A DNA stretch of 64,000 nt. It comes from Chitiniphilus purpureus (GTDB taxonomy: Bacteria > Pseudomonadota > Gammaproteobacteria > Burkholderiales > Chitinibacteraceae). Below the pieces are notes generated by a model. That model saw only the letters and a program-made list of their open reading frames with translations, searched no databases and was not told the DNA's origin. The DNA is taken from NCBI RefSeq assembly GCF_025642115.1, contig NZ_CP106753.1, forward strand, positions 2,627,501-2,691,500, given 5' to 3'. This document shows, in pieces, positions 14,645 to 24,076 of the stretch; the first letter of the stretch is position 1; each line of letters begins with the position of its first letter. The position numbers and the translations under genes were made by a program.

Positions 14645-17029
14645 TCAGTTTCGGAGCGGTTTGTTGTTCTCCAGCATGTACATGATCCGTTCCTGGGTCT
14701 TGCCACGCTTGAGCAGGCCCATGAAACGCTCGCGCTCCAGCTTGAGGATCCACGCCTCGTCCACCAGGGTGCCAGGTTCGACATCGCCACCGGTGACCAC
14801 TTCGGCGATCTGTACGCCGATATGGAAGTCGTACTTCGAGATGAAGCCGCCTTCGAGCATGTTGAGCAGCTGGGCCTTGATCGTGGCTGCCCCGGTGCGG
14901 CCGGCAACCGGGAAGGCCCGCGGCTTCACCGGCGGGCGATAGCCCGCAGCGGCGAGCGCGCGTACCTGGGCCTGGGCCACGTACAGCAGCTCGTTGGGGT
15001 TGAACAGCACGATATCCGCGTGCTTGAGATAGCCGATTTCCTGGCCCTCCTCCGCACTGGTCGCGACCTTGGCAGTCGCCATCGCCATGTAGTAATCCTT
15101 GAGGGCGGCGAGGATGTCCCCACCCTTGGCCTCGCGCGCGGCGCGCAACGCGAACTCCTTGCAGCCGCCGCCTGCCGGCAGCAGGCCGACGCCGACCTCG
15201 ACAAGGCCGATATAGGTCTCGACCGCGGCGACCACCCGGGCACAATGCATCAGGAATTCGCAGCCGCCGCCAAAGGCATAGCCTTGCGCTGCACCGACCA
15301 CCGGCACCTTGGCGTACTTGATCGCCATCGAGGTGTTCTGGAATTCGGCCACCATGTTTTCGATGGCACCGAAATCCCCGGTCATGAAGGCCGGGCCCAT
15401 GCTGGTCAGATCGGCGCCCACCGAGAACGGTGCTTCGGGATGCCAGAGCACCAGCCCCGGAAAACGCGCCTCCGCGATCCGGATCGCCTCCTGGATGCCG
15501 GCCAGGACATTGGGGCCGACCGCATGCGCCTTGGTGGTGAAGGTAAGCACCGGCACATCGCTGCCGCCCGTGCGGGCCGGCGGCAGCCACATGCGGACGC
15601 TGTCGTTCTCGAACACCGTCTCGCCATAGTCCGGCGCAGCCTCGCCCACCAGTTGCGGGGGATAGAGCTGGCGCCGATAAACCGGCAGCGGCGAGCGCGC
15701 AACCAGCGTATCGCGGGCAGCGCTGTAACTGCCCGCTGCTTCATGCACGCCATCACGCCGCGACACCCAGGCAGGCAGCGGCGCATCGCTCATGGCCTGT
15801 CCGGCAGCGATCTCCTGCCTGATGGCATCGGCCACGACCTTCCAGCCGGCGGCCTGCCACAACTCGAACGGACCCTGCTTCCAGCCGAAACCCCAGCGGA
15901 TGGCGAAGTCGATGTCGCGCGCCGAATCGGCAATGGTCGGCAGCAAGGTGGCGACGTAGTGCCATACATCACGCAGGCAGGCCCACAGGAACTGCGCCTC
16001 GGGGTGGTCCGACTCGCGCAGTGCCTTCACCTTGGCAGCTGGGTCGTCAAGCTTGAGGATGGCCTTGACCTCGTCGCTCGCCTTCTGCCCGGCCGGCACA
16101 TACTGCCCCGATTGCGGGTCGAGCACGAACAGATCCTTGCCTTCCTTTTTGTAGATGCCGGCCTTGGTCTTCTGGCCCAGTGCGCCTTGTGCGATCAGTT
16201 TGCCGAGCCAATCAGGGATCGCGTAGTAGCGGGCCCACGGATCGTCCTGCAGATGGTCGGTCATGGTCTTGACCACGTGGGCGAAGATATCAAGGCCCAC
16301 GACGTCGGCGGTACGGAACGTGGCCGACTTGGGCCGGCCCAGGCGCGGCCCGGTCAGATCGTCGACCACATCGAACCGCAACCCCAGCCGCTGCGCATGA
16401 TGGATGGTCGCCAGCATCGAGAACACGCCGATGCGGTTGGCGATGAAGTTCGGTGTGTCCTTCGCGCGCACGACCCCCTTGCCCAGTCGGGTGACCAGGA
16501 AGGTTTCCAGGTTGTCCAGCAAGGTGGGGTCGGTCTTGGCGAGCGCAATCAACTCGACCAGATACATGTAGCGCGGTGGATTGAAGAAATGGATGCCACA
16601 GAAACGCGTGCGCAATGCGTCAGGTACCCCGTCGGCCAGTGCCTGGATCGACAGCCCCGAGGTGTTGGTGGCCAGCACCGCGTGCCCGGCCAGATGCGGC
16701 GCGATCTGGTGATAGAGCGCCAGCTTCCAGTCCAGCCGCTCGGCAATCGCCTCGATCACCAGATCACATGTGCGCAGCTGTTCCAGATCGCTGTCGTAGT
16801 TGGCAGGCTCGATCAGATCGGCCCGCCCGGCCGACATCAGCGGCGCGGGCTTGAGCTTCTTGAGGTTGTCGAGCGCCTTGAGCACGATGCCGTTGGCCGG
16901 GCCTTCCTTGGCGGCCAGATCGAACAACAAGGTCTCGACCCCGGCGTTGACGAGATGGGCGGCGATCTGCGCACCCATCACGCCCGCGCCCAGCACCGCG
17001 ACGCGGCGGATATGCACGGTATTGGCCAT
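14645..17029 (-). CDS. fadB: 3-hydroxyacyl-CoA dehydrogenase / enoyl-CoA hydratase, dehydrogenase-first type
   Basis: A 794-aa bifunctional beta-oxidation enzyme. The NAD-binding 3-hydroxyacyl-CoA dehydrogenase is N-terminal (GAGVMG at residues 14-19, then IHFFNPPRYMYLVELI). The enoyl-CoA hydratase/isomerase domain is C-terminal (AQGYAFGGGCEF, about residue 585). This is the reverse of the E. coli FadB order and matches FadN-type proteins common in betaproteobacteria and Bacillus. Start 17029 (MANTVH) fits the NAD-binding fold; only a distant GAGG lies upstream. It sits between fadL and fadA in the block preceded by psrA. Confidence 0.93.
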   Translation of the reverse strand: MANTVHIRRVAVLGAGVMGAQIAAHLVNAGVETLLFDLAAKEGPANGIVLKALDNLKKLKPAPLMSAGRADLIEPANYDSDLEQLRTCDLVIEAIAERLDWKLALYHQIAPHLAGHAVLATNTSGLSIQALADGVPDALRTRFCGIHFFNPPRYMYLVELIALAKTDPTLLDNLETFLVTRLGKGVVRAKDTPNFIANRIGVFSMLATIHHAQRLGLRFDVVDDLTGPRLGRPKSATFRTADVVGLDIFAHVVKTMTDHLQDDPWARYYAIPDWLGKLIAQGALGQKTKAGIYKKEGKDLFVLDPQSGQYVPAGQKASDEVKAILKLDDPAAKVKALRESDHPEAQFLWACLRDVWHYVATLLPTIADSARDIDFAIRWGFGWKQGPFELWQAAGWKVVADAIRQEIAAGQAMSDAPLPAWVSRRDGVHEAAGSYSAARDTLVARSPLPVYRRQLYPPQLVGEAAPDYGETVFENDSVRMWLPPARTGGSDVPVLTFTTKAHAVGPNVLAGIQEAIRIAEARFPGLVLWHPEAPFSVGADLTSMGPAFMTGDFGAIENMVAEFQNTSMAIKYAKVPVVGAAQGYAFGGGCEFLMHCARVVAAVETYIGLVEVGVGLLPAGGGCKEFALRAAREAKGGDILAALKDYYMAMATAKVATSAEEGQEIGYLKHADIVLFNPNELLYVAQAQVRALAAAGYRPPVKPRAFPVAGRTGAATIKAQLLNMLEGGFISKYDFHIGVQIAEVVTGGDVEPGTLVDEAWILKLERERFMGLLKRGKTQERIMYMLENNKPLRN

Positions 17030-17064
17030 GTTTGACTTGCAACCTCGCAATGAAATGGGGAAAC

Positions 17065-17086
17065 CCGGTGCGGGATGCCGCACCGG
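17065..17086. other. Perfect hairpin between fadL and fadB
   Basis: A nine-base perfect stem (CCGGTGCGG with CCGCACCGG) around a GATG loop, without a T tract on either strand. It may stabilise the fadL mRNA end or attenuate transcription into fadB. Confidence 0.5.
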
Positions 17087-17103
17087 CTGGTGTTGCCGCC
17101 GCC

Positions 17104-18495
17104 TCAGAAGCGGTAGTTGTACTGCACCCCGAGCGTGGTCGAGCTGACGTCGTAGTCGCCGCGCACGGTCGAGTTGTTGGACAGATCGGTCTGGTTGATC
17201 GATGCGTCCTTTAGCATCACGTAGATCGCCGCGACATCGACCGAGCTGTGCGCATTGATCGCATAGTTGGCCCCCACCGCCACCCAGGTGCGATCGCTGT
17301 CCGGAATACCCGGAATGCGGTTGTTGTCGTCCTCGGGCGCTTCGTCATAGGCAAGGCCCGCGCGCAGCAGCCATTTTTCGTTGGGACGATACGTGGTGCC
17401 GACCGAATAACGGTTGGTGTCGAACCACTTGGTTTCAACCACCGAATCGGGCAGCGGGCCCTCCAGCTGCACCCGGATCTCGTTGAGCCGCGAATGGCGG
17501 GTGCGGGTGTAGTCGGCCATGACCGCCCATTGTGGATTGATCTGGTGGTAGCCGTTGATCGAGAACGACTCGGGGGTATCGATATTCAGCCGCGCCGAGG
17601 TGTTGCGGTACTGGGAATTGAGTGATGCCTGCACCAGCGCACCGGCCGCGCCCAGCGGACTGCTGGCGAAATTCTGCGACACCGAGAAATCGGCATCCCC
17701 TTCGAGCGTGTGCCGGATACGCGAGCGGTAGGCAACGCCGACGCGGGTGTCCTCCGAAATCATGAACAGCGCGCCTAGGTTGAAGCCGTACCCGATGTCG
17801 TCGCCTTCGACCACCACCTTGCCGTCGTAGGTCGGATTGGCGCCCATCACCGGCAACAGCGCCTGCGCCTGGGGCGCACTCAGCCGATTGCTCTGCACCA
17901 GGCTGCTGATGGTGCCGGTTCCAAGGTCGAGCGCCTTGGACAGCTTGCCTTTGATGTATTGGACACTGACGCCGCCGCCGATCGAGAACCGGTCGTTGAC
18001 CCGGTAGGCGAACGACGGATTGATGTTGACGGTCTTGACTTCGTTTTCCAGCGAGTTGTAGCGCCCGGCCCAGCCTTCGTCGTAATCGCTATGCGAGCCA
18101 AACGGCACGAACACCCCGACCCCGAAGGTGAGCGCATCGTTGTAGCGGTGGGTCAGATAGAAATGCGGCACCGGCGTGGTCACCCCGAAATTGCCGCCGT
18201 TGTTGCCCGCGATCGGCCGCCCTGCCCCACTGGTGCTGCCATTGTTGGTGAATTCCCCATCGGGGATGATCACGTTGAGCACGCCGCTCAACTGGGTGCC
18301 TTCCAGCCGCGTCATGCCGGCCGGGTTGTAGAAGATGGTGGTGGCATCGCTGGCGGCAGCGGCGCCGGAATTGGCCACACCCTGGTTGCTCGCGCTTTGC
18401 GTCCCGAAATGATAGCCCGATGCCAATGCCTGTCCGGTCATGAGGGCCAGACTCCCCACACCGATCAAGCGCAATGCGGCTGCAATCTTGTTCAT
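17104..18495 (-). CDS. fadL: Outer-membrane long-chain fatty acid transporter FadL
   Basis: A 463-aa OmpP1/FadL-family barrel for long-chain fatty acid uptake. A signal peptide ends at ALA-SGYHFG (about residue 25). The conserved N-terminal hatch follows (SASNQGVANSGAAAASDA and TTIFYNPAGMTRL). The C-terminus is QYNYRF with a terminal Phe. An AAGGAG Shine-Dalgarno precedes ATG 18495. It lies between fadE and fadB, in the same direction, matching its role as the entry step for the pathway encoded around it. Confidence 0.95.
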   Translation of the reverse strand: MNKIAAALRLIGVGSLALMTGQALASGYHFGTQSASNQGVANSGAAAASDATTIFYNPAGMTRLEGTQLSGVLNVIIPDGEFTNNGSTSGAGRPIAGNNGGNFGVTTPVPHFYLTHRYNDALTFGVGVFVPFGSHSDYDEGWAGRYNSLENEVKTVNINPSFAYRVNDRFSIGGGVSVQYIKGKLSKALDLGTGTISSLVQSNRLSAPQAQALLPVMGANPTYDGKVVVEGDDIGYGFNLGALFMISEDTRVGVAYRSRIRHTLEGDADFSVSQNFASSPLGAAGALVQASLNSQYRNTSARLNIDTPESFSINGYHQINPQWAVMADYTRTRHSRLNEIRVQLEGPLPDSVVETKWFDTNRYSVGTTYRPNEKWLLRAGLAYDEAPEDDNNRIPGIPDSDRTWVAVGANYAINAHSSVDVAAIYVMLKDASINQTDLSNNSTVRGDYDVSSTTLGVQYNYRF

Positions 18496-18594
18496 TGAGT
18501 GCTCTCCTTGTTGGCAGCAAGCTGCTGTGGTTCTGTTATCAGGTGTTGCAACACGACTACCGGCGGGCGTGCACTGGCCCGATCACTCGCCAGC

Positions 18595-21051
18595 CTAGAT
18601 CACGACACGGCGTACCGCCTGCGGATCAGGGTGTGCCAATGCCTGGTCGAAGTCGTCGACCATGATCACTTCGCGTTTCAGCTGCCGCGCGCGCTCCACC
18701 GCCGCGAACTCCGCATCGCTGATCAGGCCCTTGCCGCGCGCCTCCAGCAACCGCTCGCGCGCGGTGATGGCCTTGAGCTGCCCCTCGCGTTGCGCACGCC
18801 GCAGCTTGCTTTCCAGCCCTTCGGTCTCGATCACCGCATGCAGCGCGTGCTCGAGCACCCCGACCGGGTCAGCGGCATCCTTGGGCAGGTACATGTATTC
18901 GATCAGCCGCGCCCGGGCAGGCGTCGGCTCCATCAATGCGCGTGCGATACGGGTTCCGACCCGATCGGCCGGGCCCCGCAGGCTCATGCCCAGCGGGAAC
19001 ACGATCCAACGCATGCCCCAGGCAAGGACGCGGCTGGGGTGATTGTTGAGAAAGCCGTTCATTGCTTCCTGACAGTCGTACAGCGCGGTCTCGACCGCCC
19101 AGCGCACGAATGGCCGGTCTTCACGCGGTTCACCGTCGTCGTGGAACTTCTTGAGGGCGGCAGTGGCGATGTACAGGTTGGACAGCATGTCGCCCAGCCG
19201 CGCCGAGAGCTTCTCACGGAACTTCAGGCTGCCGCCCAAGGTGGCCATGCCCATATCGGCCAGAAAGGCGAAGGCGGAGGACAGACGCACGATGTCGCGG
19301 TAGTTCTGCGCAGTCGGGCCGGATTTGGGTGCGGTCACCAGCCGTGCACCCGTCAGGCCCATCACCAGGGCCCGCGCCAGGTTGGAGATCACAAATCCCA
19401 CATGGCCGATCACCGCCTCGTCGAACGCGGCCGCATCGTCGGCCATGGCCGCGCGCATTTCCTTGAGCACGAACGGATGGCAGCGGATCGCACCCTGGCC
19501 GAAGATGATCATCGAGCGGGTCAGGATGTTGGCGCCTTCCACCGTGATTGCCACCGGAATGGCGCCATAACCCGAGGCCAGATAGTTGCGTGGCCCGACG
19601 CAGACCGCCTTGCCGGCGTGCACGTCCATGGCATCGTTGATGACCTGACGCATACGCTCGGTATTGTGATACTTCAGGATGCCGGAGAGCACCGACGGCT
19701 TCTCGCCCATGTCCAGGCCGATCAGCGCCAGGCGCTGTGCGGCATCCATCTGGTAGGCATGGCCGCCGATACGGGCGAGCGCCTCATCCACACCTTCAAA
19801 GCGGCCGATGGCAAGCCCGAACTGGTTACGGATGCGGGCATAGGCACCGGTGGTGTAGGCCGCCAGCTTGCCGGAGGCCACCGACATCGCCGGCAGCGAG
19901 ATGCAGCGGCCGACCGACAGGCATTCAACCAACATGCGCCACCCCTGCCCGACATAGCTTGCGCCGCCGATCACCCACTCCAGCGGGATGAACACATCCT
20001 TGCCCCAGTTCGGGCCGTTCATGAACACCGCGCTGCCCGGATAGTGGCGCCGGCCGATCTGTACGCCCTGGTGATCGGTCGGGATCAGTGCACAGGTGAT
20101 GCCGATCTCGTCCACTTTGCCCAGCAGGTGTTCCGGATCGTAGAGCTTGAACGCGAGGCCCAGGATGGTGGCCACCGGGCCCAGCGTGATGTAGCGCTTT
20201 TCCCACGACAACCTGATGCCGAGCACGTTTTCATGCAACACGCCGGTGCGCGGATCGGTGTAGCTGCCACGGGCCACCACCCCAAAGTCGGGAATGCCGC
20301 CGGCGTCGGAGCCGGCCTCCGGGCTCGTCAACGCAAAACACGGGATCTCGACACCCTTGGCAAGGCGCGGCAGGTAGTAGTTCTTCTGCTCCTCGGTGCC
20401 GTAGTGCTGCAACAGTTCGCCGGGGCCGAGTGAATTGGGCACCATCACCGTCACCGCGGCGGTACCCGAGCGGGTGGCGATCTTGGTCACCACCCGGGCA
20501 TGGGCATGGTTGGAGAACGCCAGCCCACCGTACTCCTTCTTGATGATCATCCCCAGGAAGCCCTGTTCCTTGATGAACTGCCATACCTCGGGCGGCAGAT
20601 CCTTGCGCTCCTGGGTGATCTGCCAGTCGTCCAGCATCGCGCACAACGCTTCGGTAGGCCCATCCAGGAACGCTTGCTCCTCGGCCGAAAGGCGGGGGGC
20701 AGGAAAATGATGCAGCTTGTCGAAATCGGGCTTGCCGGAGAAAAGGTCACGGTCCCACCACACGGTGCCGGCATCCACCGCCTCCTGCTCGGTCTGCGAC
20801 ATCGGCGGCGTGATCTTCTTGAATACCTGGAACAACGGGCCGGTCAGAAACGCGCGGCGCAGCGGTTTGACATTGAGTACGGCCAGCAGCGCCAGCACGG
20901 TGACGGCCCAACCCCAATGCACTCCCCGGCCCAGCACCAGGTAGGCGGTCCCGGCCAGCAGCAACAGCGAAGACAGCCACAGCGGCGCGCGCCAGTAGGC
21001 CAGGGCGAGCAACGCGACGACGGCGATCGCCACACAGATCAGCACGGTCAT
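18595..21051 (-). CDS. fadE: Acyl-CoA dehydrogenase FadE
   Basis: An 818-aa membrane-associated acyl-CoA dehydrogenase of the long FadE type, the first oxidation step of beta-oxidation. Two to three hydrophobic segments occupy residues 1-60. The dehydrogenase core follows (LTSPEAGSDAGGIPDFG, then GQGWRMLVECLSVGR), and a C-terminal FadE-specific region (DUF1974-like) completes it. An AAGGAGCC Shine-Dalgarno precedes 21051, and only 19 bases separate it from psrA, so the two are probably co-transcribed. Confidence 0.95.
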   Translation of the reverse strand: MTVLICVAIAVVALLALAYWRAPLWLSSLLLLAGTAYLVLGRGVHWGWAVTVLALLAVLNVKPLRRAFLTGPLFQVFKKITPPMSQTEQEAVDAGTVWWDRDLFSGKPDFDKLHHFPAPRLSAEEQAFLDGPTEALCAMLDDWQITQERKDLPPEVWQFIKEQGFLGMIIKKEYGGLAFSNHAHARVVTKIATRSGTAAVTVMVPNSLGPGELLQHYGTEEQKNYYLPRLAKGVEIPCFALTSPEAGSDAGGIPDFGVVARGSYTDPRTGVLHENVLGIRLSWEKRYITLGPVATILGLAFKLYDPEHLLGKVDEIGITCALIPTDHQGVQIGRRHYPGSAVFMNGPNWGKDVFIPLEWVIGGASYVGQGWRMLVECLSVGRCISLPAMSVASGKLAAYTTGAYARIRNQFGLAIGRFEGVDEALARIGGHAYQMDAAQRLALIGLDMGEKPSVLSGILKYHNTERMRQVINDAMDVHAGKAVCVGPRNYLASGYGAIPVAITVEGANILTRSMIIFGQGAIRCHPFVLKEMRAAMADDAAAFDEAVIGHVGFVISNLARALVMGLTGARLVTAPKSGPTAQNYRDIVRLSSAFAFLADMGMATLGGSLKFREKLSARLGDMLSNLYIATAALKKFHDDGEPREDRPFVRWAVETALYDCQEAMNGFLNNHPSRVLAWGMRWIVFPLGMSLRGPADRVGTRIARALMEPTPARARLIEYMYLPKDAADPVGVLEHALHAVIETEGLESKLRRAQREGQLKAITARERLLEARGKGLISDAEFAAVERARQLKREVIMVDDFDQALAHPDPQAVRRVVI

Positions 21052-21070
21052 GATGAGAGGCTCCTTGGGA

Positions 21071-21718
21071 TTATTGCGCAGCCGGCGCGTTCAGGCCGGC
21101 TTCGATGAACGGCAGCAGCATGCGCGCCACCAGTTGCGGGTCGCGGGCGTTGACCTGCGGCTGATCCATGAACAGGCGCAACACATTGTTGCCTGCGAAA
21201 GCGTTGAACATCGCGCTGGTCAGGAAATGGAAGCGCCAGTGCACTTCCAGCTCGGGCAGGTGCGGCAGCGCGCGTCTGAAGGCCGCCGTGTAGCGGCGAG
21301 TCACTTCACCGTAACGGCGTGGCATGCTTTCCTTGAGAATGGGATGCGGCTCGACGAAGGTGCGACCGAGCAAGCGTACGAACAGCAGTCCCCCAAGACC
21401 TGCATCGCGCCCCATCTGTGCCGCAGCATTGACGAAGGCCTCGGCGATCTGTCGCGCAGTCGGATCGGGGCTGTGCTGCTCCAGTTCCGATAGTCGGGCT
21501 AGTGTCAGCCGGGCGAACGGTTCAGCCCGCCGCTCGAACACTGCCTTGAGCAACCCATCCTTGGAGCCGAAGTAGTAGTTCACCGAAGCGATGTTCACGC
21601 CGGCCGACTGGGTGATCATGCGCATCGACGTGCCGTCGAAGCCATGCTCGACGAACAGGACTTCTGCCGCATCCAGGATGCGCCCGGCAGTCTCCTGCGC
21701 CTTGGCCGTCTCCGCCAT
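21071..21718 (-). CDS. psrA: TetR-family regulator, PsrA-like repressor of fatty acid degradation
   Basis: A 215-aa TetR repressor. The N-terminal helix-turn-helix includes LFVEHGFDGTSMRMITQSAG and VNYYFGSKDGLL. The C-terminal ligand domain resembles PsrA (TetR_C_30 type), including FVRLLGRTFVEPHP and FHFLTSAMFNAFAG. PsrA proteins sense long-chain acyl-CoA or free fatty acids and repress fad genes. Here the gene heads the fadE block and a perfect PsrA-type palindrome lies 72 bases upstream, consistent with autoregulation and control of the downstream genes. A GGAGAG Shine-Dalgarno precedes the ATG. Confidence 0.88.
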   Translation of the reverse strand: MAETAKAQETAGRILDAAEVLFVEHGFDGTSMRMITQSAGVNIASVNYYFGSKDGLLKAVFERRAEPFARLTLARLSELEQHSPDPTARQIAEAFVNAAAQMGRDAGLGGLLFVRLLGRTFVEPHPILKESMPRRYGEVTRRYTAAFRRALPHLPELEVHWRFHFLTSAMFNAFAGNNVLRLFMDQPQVNARDPQLVARMLLPFIEAGLNAPAAQ

Positions 21719-21766
21719 GGTGTTCTCTCCAGGGAAGCCCCGCTCACCGTGGCAAGGCGGGTATTA

Positions 21767-21809
21767 TTTATGTAGTAGACAAGAACATATTTCAAACGTT
21801 CGTTTGAAA
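21767..21809 (-). promoter_or_regulatory. psrA promoter with PsrA-type operator
   Basis: TTTCAAACGTTCGTTTGAAA at 21790-21809 is a perfect 20-base palindrome and fits the published PsrA consensus (G/C)AAAC-N2-4-GTTTG(C/G) with N4. A minus-strand TTGAAA (21795-21790) at its edge could be the -35 box, with CATAAA (21772-21767) 17 bases further as -10. Repressor binding would then block RNA polymerase. Confidence 0.85.
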
Positions 21810-21993
21810 ATTAGCGGCATGTGCCCTCTGCTGTCAAGCCATATGCTTAGAAACGGGATCAGGGATTTCCCGCAATGGTGGGTGGGTATTGCAGGCCAAG
21901 CGCGTATGACGCTGTTGCAAGACGAGGGAAAATCTAGTGAGCGCACCCTGCCAAGCCAGCCCTGATGGCCGCTCTGGAGCACGCCATCCGGTG

Positions 21994-22389
21994 TCAGGCG
22001 CTGGATAGATCGCCGTCCAGGTAGAACCAGCGCCCTTCACTGTTCAGAAAACGACTGGTCTCCTGCAGCCGGAAGGCACGGCCACCCACCTTGTATCGAG
22101 CAATGAAGGCGACCTTTGCCTGTTCGTCCCCCGGCTCGAACCGACTCACCGACAGCTCCAGCCATTTGACCGGCGCGTCGTCCGCCAACCCCAGGCGTTC
22201 AGGGCGGGTACGTGGATGCCAGGTCGTCAGCAGATAATCCTCAAGGCCGAGCACATAGGCGGAATAGCGCGAGCGCATCAATGCCAGTGCATCCGGAGGC
22301 AGCGCGCCCTGGTGATAACGGCCGCAGCATGCCGCATAGGATTCAGCAAGATCGCAAGGGCACGTGGCGTGTCTGGGGGACTTGGACAT
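21994..22389 (-). CDS. ychJ: YchJ/UPF0225-family protein
   Basis: A 131-aa protein. The N-terminus has the SEC-C-like cysteine pattern (CPCDLAESYAACCGRYH) followed by the YchJ core (ALMRSRYSAYVLGLEDYLLTTWHP and FLNSEGRWFYLDGD). The family has an NTF2-like domain; function is unknown, and the Cys cluster suggests metal binding. It differs from the longest members by lacking a C-terminal SEC-C motif. It stands alone between psrA and a divergent HAD gene. No strong Shine-Dalgarno is visible. Confidence 0.85.
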   Translation of the reverse strand: MSKSPRHATCPCDLAESYAACCGRYHQGALPPDALALMRSRYSAYVLGLEDYLLTTWHPRTRPERLGLADDAPVKWLELSVSRFEPGDEQAKVAFIARYKVGGRAFRLQETSRFLNSEGRWFYLDGDLSSA

Positions 22390-22444
22390 GGCAGGCGGTC
22401 AAACAGGTCGGGTAGACTTCGATTTTACCCGGACCCCCACCCTC

Positions 22445-23122
22445 ATGACTGCTGCTTTGCCTATACGCGCCGCCATCTTCGACATGGATGGCCTGATGCT
22501 TGACACTGAACGCATTGCCGCCGAATGTTGGCTGGCGGCAGCGGTTGAACTGGAACTGGGCTTTACGCACGTCGACGCGCTTGGCATGGTTGGCATGCAT
22601 TCGAGTAAGGTGCTGGATTATCTGGTGGCGTTGTATGGGGCGCATTTCCCGGGACAGCGTCTGATCGACGCAACCCATCAGCGCTATCTGCGCGCCACCG
22701 AAATGCCGATCCCGTGCAAGGCAGGCTTGCTGGAACTGCTGCAATGGCTGGAAGACGCCGGCCTGCCCAAGGGCGTGGCCACTTCGACCCGGCGCAATAT
22801 CGCTGAGCATCATCTTGCCGCAGCAGGTTTGCTGCCACGCTTTGCCCATACTGTATGCGGCGACGAAATCGACCACCCCAAGCCGGCGCCGGATATCTAT
22901 CTGAAAGCAGCGGATCTGCTGGGAGTGAAACCGCACGAATGTGTGGTCTTCGAGGATTCCAATTTTGGCGTGGCTGCCGCGCATGCAGCGGGATGCCGGG
23001 TCATCATGGTGCCGGATCTGAAGCCGCCCTCGGCCGAAACGCTGGCCATGGGCATTCCCATCGTGGCGTCACTCACTGAAGCACAGGCGTTGGTGATGCA
23101 CTGGCACTTGTCCTACCCCTGA
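22445..23122 (+). CDS. HAD-superfamily phosphatase / beta-phosphoglucomutase-like hydrolase
   Basis: A 225-aa HAD hydrolase. Motif I is DMDGLMLDTE (about residues 12-21), motif II TSTRRN, and the later motifs are KPAPDIYL and VFEDSNFGVAAAHAAG. Substrates in this subfamily are small phosphorylated sugars or nucleotides and cannot be assigned from sequence. Start 22445 (MTAALP) places motif I at the usual distance from the N-terminus; the upstream extension in the frame is not needed and overlaps ychJ. Confidence 0.85.
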   Translation: MTAALPIRAAIFDMDGLMLDTERIAAECWLAAAVELELGFTHVDALGMVGMHSSKVLDYLVALYGAHFPGQRLIDATHQRYLRATEMPIPCKAGLLELLQWLEDAGLPKGVATSTRRNIAEHHLAAAGLLPRFAHTVCGDEIDHPKPAPDIYLKAADLLGVKPHECVVFEDSNFGVAAAHAAGCRVIMVPDLKPPSAETLAMGIPIVASLTEAQALVMHWHLSYP

Positions 23123-23329
23123 TCGGGGCAGCCTGGTCGATTGTCCGGCCGGGAAACCGGGTGGACAAGAACGCACTCGCAGGCCCATCGTGGGGCGGAT
23201 CGGAAGACGAGCATCCGGGGAGTTGATCTGGCGTCGCCAAGAACGCCTTGCGCCATGCCTAGGGCAAACGGCACGAATGCCGCCAGTACGGGTACGTGTG
23301 ACGCGCCCGGAGGGGATGGGCAGCGATGC

Positions 23330-23539
23330 CTACTGCTCTTGCCCCAACACTTCGGCCAGTTGCTCGACGGTATAACCCCGCAACTCAGCCAAGCGCTTGA
23401 ATTCCTCATGCAACTCGCGCTTGGCGCGATTGCGCTCGATCAGCTCATTGGTATGGCGTTCATCCGCCGCACGCAATGAGCGCCACGTTTCCTCTTCCGA
23501 GATGAATAGCTGCGAGGGATGGGTCAGACCTTCAATCAT
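23330..23539 (-). CDS. Small conserved-looking hypothetical protein
   Basis: A 69-aa soluble, charged protein, mostly helical (ISEEETWRSLRAADERHTNE), ending in LAEVLGQEQ. The AGGAAAAA Shine-Dalgarno before ATG 23539 and the balanced amino acid composition suggest it is real. I do not recognise it. It sits between two unrelated genes with no operon partner. The 207 bases before it (23123-23329) show nothing recognisable. Confidence 0.5.
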   Translation of the reverse strand: MIEGLTHPSQLFISEEETWRSLRAADERHTNELIERNRAKRELHEEFKRLAELRGYTVEQLAEVLGQEQ

Positions 23540-23670
23540 GGATTACTTTTTCCTGCAATCAAACAGCAGCCATTGATGCAGATCGGCGGCCGCCTTGCTT
23601 GTAAGGTACGGTTGAAAGGTCGATCTTTCAAGTCCTATTTGATGAAAAAATATTTACCGGATGTACGGCA

Positions 23671-23847
23671 TTATTTGGTGATTTTCTTAAATACCGTAAG
23701 ACCAAGCAGCAGAAACAGCACAAACAGTGCCAGTGCCACGAAGAACAGCACCTTGGCAATCGCCGCCGCTCCGGATGCAACACCGGTAAACCCGAGTATC
23801 CCTGCCACGACGGAAATCACAAAGAAAATGAGCGCCCACTTGAACAT
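23671..23847 (-). CDS. DUF1328/UPF0391 small membrane protein
   Basis: A 58-aa protein read directly from the minus strand: [19 protein letters not shown], then a [11 protein letters not shown] turn, a second hydrophobic helix and a basic FKKITK end. This is the typical two-helix DUF1328 (UPF0391) layout found across proteobacteria. A GGAG Shine-Dalgarno lies eight bases before ATG 23847 and TAA is at 23671. Function unknown; relatives are often stress-induced. Confidence 0.88.
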   Translation of the reverse strand: MFKWALIFFVISVVAGILGFTGVASGAAAIAKVLFFVALALFVLFLLLGLTVFKKITK

Positions 23848-24076
23848 GTTGCATCTCCATCCAAACCTTGCCCATGTATCGTAGGATCAAGTGAGGTGCA
23901 CAGCTGTAGGAATCAGGCCAATTCCACTGTAGGCATTGCTCGGCTTGCTGCAGCCGCTGTTTCTTTCGCCGTCTTATCCCGCCGCTTTCCGCAATGGTTG
24001 AATTCCTTCACCCGCGTCGTGCGCTACCAGCTCTGCAGGGGTATACGGGTCTGCCACAATCCGATGTGAGCCGTGC

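Noticed and set aside
14822-17035. Plus-strand open frame opposite fadB
   Set aside because: Shadow of fadB; no Shine-Dalgarno and no domain.
18499-20433. Plus-strand open frame opposite fadE
   Set aside because: Shadow of fadE on the opposite strand.
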